A DNA stretch of 64,000 bases from the NCBI RefSeq assembly GCF_027587195.1, contig NZ_JAPDDP010000021.1:42957-106956 (forward strand), written 5' to 3'. Positions 62,135 to 64,000 of the stretch are shown here, in pieces (position 1 is the first letter of the stretch; each line of letters starts with the position of its first letter). This stretch comes from Solirubrobacter phytolaccae (GTDB lineage: Bacteria > Actinomycetota > Thermoleophilia > Solirubrobacterales > Solirubrobacteraceae). The notes under the pieces were generated by a model, which was not told the origin of the DNA, ran no database searches, and was given only the letters and a program-made list of their open reading frames with translations. Both the position numbers and the translations under genes were made by a program.

Positions 62135-62308
62135 TTAGCTGTCGGCCGGGTGGCCTTCGCGCGCGGGCGCCTGCGCGTCGCGCGTGGCGTCGAAGCGCCC
62201 GGTGCCGTCACACCACGGGCAGCGCACGCGGTGCTCCTCGCCGCCGAGGCCAGAGATCAACTCGCCGCTGCCGCGACAGGCGGTGCAGGTGCCGGGATCG
62301 TGCTCCAT
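62135..62308 (-). CDS. Small DnaJ-type zinc-finger protein
   Basis: A 57-residue frame with ATG at 62308 and TAA at 62135-62137. It encodes two C-x2-C-x-G-x-G units, CTACRGSG and CPWCDGTG, spaced like half of a DnaJ zinc domain, then a short disordered tail. Proteins of this type bind zinc and may act as small redox or folding helpers. It heads the pilus cluster, but no functional link is shown. Confidence 0.78.
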   Translation of the reverse strand: MEHDPGTCTACRGSGELISGLGGEEHRVRCPWCDGTGRFDATRDAQAPAREGHPADS

Positions 62309-62345
62309 TGGGCGTGGAGGGTAGTAGCCGGTGCTCGGCTGCTTC

Positions 62346-63005
62346 TCAGAAGCCGGGCGGGGCCACCGACGAGCTGCGGGATGCCGGCGCCTGGATGGTC
62401 GGGTCGGCGGGGCGATCGGTCGGCAGCGAGCGCCGCATCGTCGGCGGCACCTCGCGGTCGGTCAGCGGGCGCAGGAGGCCGTAGGCGCGGAAGGCGGTCT
62501 CGGCCTTGGCGGGCTCGGCGGCGCGGAACAGGATGCCCGGGATCGCGGGGACGCCGAGCGGGGAGCGGGCGGCGAGCGCCGCGAACGCCTTCGGCTCCAT
62601 CGTCGGCTTGAGCTGCTCCGGGGTGAGCGGCTTGGTGAACAGGATCGCGCCCGTGGGCGCGGCGTCCTCGTCGCCGAGGAGCGTCAGCGCGGAGCCGCCG
62701 ATGCTCGTCCACAGCCAGCCCTCGATGCCCTGCTCCTGCGGCACGACGCTCGTGGCGCTGAGCCGCTTGAGGATCACGAAGCGGCCCTTCTCCCCCTTGG
62801 TCTTGGCCGGCCCGGGGTCGATCATGCCCAGGTGCAGCTGGCCGAGCGTCAGCTTGAGCGGCTCGCGGAAGTAGCCGTCGACCTCGAGCGTCGCGCCCGC
62901 CGGGTTGATGCGCAGCGCGTCGGGCGCGAGCCGCCTGCCCGACTCGAAGGTGATCGTGAGCGTCCGGGTGGGGTTGGAGCCGGCCGGCGGCGGAGCGGAG
63001 GGCAT
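62346..63005 (-). CDS. Unknown protein
   Basis: A 219-residue soluble-looking protein with no signal peptide. It contains strand-rich N-terminal segments (RTLTITFESGRRL, GATLEVDGYFREP), PAIPGILFRAAEPA and a Pro/Ser-rich disordered C-terminal tail (about residues 190-219). No family recognised. ATG at 63005. It lies between the zinc protein and a GNAT gene, all in the same direction, with 17- and 37-base gaps. Confidence 0.7.
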   Translation of the reverse strand: MPSAPPPAGSNPTRTLTITFESGRRLAPDALRINPAGATLEVDGYFREPLKLTLGQLHLGMIDPGPAKTKGEKGRFVILKRLSATSVVPQEQGIEGWLWTSIGGSALTLLGDEDAAPTGAILFTKPLTPEQLKPTMEPKAFAALAARSPLGVPAIPGILFRAAEPAKAETAFRAYGLLRPLTDREVPPTMRRSLPTDRPADPTIQAPASRSSSVAPPGF

Positions 63006-63022
63006 CTGGCGGGCAATCGTAG

Positions 63023-63523
63023 TTATTGGCGGGCCGCGTCGCCGAGCAGGCGCTCGACGAGCATCGTGTCCTTCCAGTCCCCGTCGAGCCGCCCGTGGCG
63101 GCGCTGGATGCCGACCTCGGTGAACCCCGCTTTGCGGTGCAGCGCGAGGCTGGCGGTGTTCGTCGTGAACACGCGCGAGGTGAGCTTGTAGTACCCGGCC
63201 TGCTCGGACGCCGTGGCCAGCGCGTTGAGCAGCTGCACGCCGACGCCCCGGCCGCGCGCGTCCGGCGCGACGTAGACGGCGTGCTCGGCGACCCCCGCGT
63301 ACGCCTGGCGGACGGAGTACGGGCTGACCCGCGCGAACCCCAGGACCGTCGTGTGGTCGTCCTCGGTGGCGACCAGGAACGGTCGGCCCTCCTCGAGCCA
63401 GCCCTCGATCTCCGCGGGCCGTCGGGCCCGCGTCTCGAACGTCGCCTGGCGCTCGTCGATGCCGTGGTTGTAGATCGCGGCGACCTGCTCGGCGTCCGCG
63501 GCTCGGGCGGGGCGGATGTTCAT
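63023..63523 (-). CDS. GNAT acetyltransferase of the ArsN1/phosphinothricin type
   Basis: A 166-residue GNAT. MNIRPARAADAEQVAAIYNHGIDERQATFETRARR is the start shared by ArsN1 and phosphinothricin acetyltransferases (in parts; I-Y-N-x-G-I-x-x-R-x-A-T-F-E-T). VYVAPDARGRGVGVQLLNAL is motif A, and ALHRKAGFTEVG motif B. It may acetylate a phosphinothricin- or arsinothricin-like toxin, or another amino compound. ATG overlaps the stop of the upstream gene by 4 bases. Confidence 0.9.
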   Translation of the reverse strand: MNIRPARAADAEQVAAIYNHGIDERQATFETRARRPAEIEGWLEEGRPFLVATEDDHTTVLGFARVSPYSVRQAYAGVAEHAVYVAPDARGRGVGVQLLNALATASEQAGYYKLTSRVFTTNTASLALHRKAGFTEVGIQRRHGRLDGDWKDTMLVERLLGDAARQ

Positions 63524-64000
63524 GCCGCGGCCTTTTGCAGCTCTTCCAGGGCCTTCTCGACCTTGACGATCTCGGCCGTGAGCTGCGCGCGGCGGGACCG
63601 CAGCTCGGTCAGATCGGTCGTCTGCGACGGCAGCGCCGCGAGCTGCTGGTTGAGGGCGCGCAGGCGCGTCTCGTGCGTGGCGCGGGCGTCTTTGTCGAGC
63701 GCGTACTCGCCGGGCCGAGCGCCCTTGCGGACGGCGGGCGAGCGGGTGATCTGCGTCAGGAACACGGCCAGCGGGTCCTTTCCGGCCACGTCATACCCAG
63801 CCTGCGTGAGGAGGTCGAACCACGCCCTGTAGTGCAGCGCATCGCGACCGTCGGCGACGAGCAGCGCGACGGCGACCTCGCGGATGGCGGGGCCGCGCAA
63901 GAGTGGGCGACCGTCGGTGGGTGACGCGCCGGCCGAGGGCGCGCCGGGCGCGGAGGTGCCGCCGTGCGGCGAGGGCGCGCCGGCCGCAGCGGGCGGCGAC
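63520..64000 (-). CDS. HARE-HTH domain protein (5' end outside the window)
   Basis: The frame is open to the window edge, so the true start is not seen; TTG at 63900 is the first conventional start inside. Upstream codons encode an Ala/Pro/Gly-rich hinge, then RGPAIREVAVALLVADGRDALHYRAWFDLLTQAGYDVAGKDPLAVFLTQITRSPAVRK (in parts) gives a HARE-HTH winged helix (HB1/ASXL/restriction type), followed by a coiled coil (about the last 45 residues). Probably DNA-binding. Coupled to the GNAT gene. Confidence 0.75.
   Translation of the reverse strand, partial: SPPAAAGAPSPHGGTSAPGAPSAGASPTDGRPLLRGPAIREVAVALLVADGRDALHYRAWFDLLTQAGYDVAGKDPLAVFLTQITRSPAVRKGARPGEYALDKDARATHETRLRALNQQLAALPSQTTDLTELRSRRAQLTAEIVKVEKALEELQKAAA

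Overview
The window is very GC-rich, uses many GTG and TTG starts, and packs its genes with 4-base start/stop overlaps. The gene families (DUF6325, SHOCT, RDD, F420-type LLM oxidoreductase, fused AroK-AroB, a type IV pilus in an apparent monoderm) suggest an actinobacterium of the Thermoleophilia/Solirubrobacterales type. That placement rests on family recognition, not on a search. No prophage, insertion sequence or CRISPR array was seen.

Layout. 1-5 kb: an envelope-stress-like cluster (UspA tandem protein, DUF308/HdeD, PLDc_N, RDD, an unknown helical protein, SHOCT, DUF6325, a membrane-anchored coiled coil). 5.1-6.8 kb: a possible 20-codon peptide gene with a perfect hairpin just before a winged-helix regulator, a CAT-anticodon tRNA, and a secreted helical protein. 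6.8-11.7 kb: a secreted HEXXH protease, then a forward operon of HD-GYP phosphodiesterase, lone receiver, LLM oxidoreductase, GNAT and family-1 glycosyltransferase. 11.7-14.3 kb: a secreted PQQ-type sugar dehydrogenase with a PKD domain, and tRNA-Asn with its terminator. 14.3-26 kb: a core block of dnaG-dgt-ppdK (reverse), recO, glutaredoxin and mutM, interrupted by a tautomerase/SDR/SDR/LysR module. 26-36.5 kb: a lipoprotein protease, then a long reverse run xerD-nudix-M20 peptidase-pyrG-recN-nadK-tlyA with deoB; recN carries a LexA-type SOS box. 36.5-38.2 kb: one secreted protease and 700 bases of non-coding DNA with four long inverted repeats. 38.2-42.2 kb: dxs-ispA-xseB-nusB-efp (reverse). 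42.2-47.9 kb: accessory genes, mostly forward (secreted propeller, M28 peptidase, DUF2231, MarR-GNAT fusion with operator, OsmC, TIG/thrombospondin-type protein). 48-52.1 kb: pepQ-aroQ-aroKB-aroC. 52.2-62.1 kb: type IV pilus genes (PilP-like, PilO, PilN, prepilin peptidase, PilM, major-type pilin, and a minor-pilin cluster). The rest holds a small DnaJ-type zinc protein, an unknown protein, an ArsN1-like GNAT and a HARE-HTH protein that runs off the window.

How parts fit. The pilin at 56666-57109 has in its leader a clear cyclic di-GMP-I (GEMM-I) riboswitch, and the window also encodes an HD-GYP protein, so pilus expression is likely tied to c-di-GMP. dxs and ispA feed isoprenoid synthesis. 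aroC, aroKB and aroQ give four consecutive or adjacent shikimate steps. dnaG, dgt, recO, recN, mutM, xseB and xerD form a replication/repair set. The usual order aroCKBQ-pepQ-efp-nusB and xseB-ispA-dxs-tlyA-nadK-recN is still visible but is split in two places by accessory insertions.
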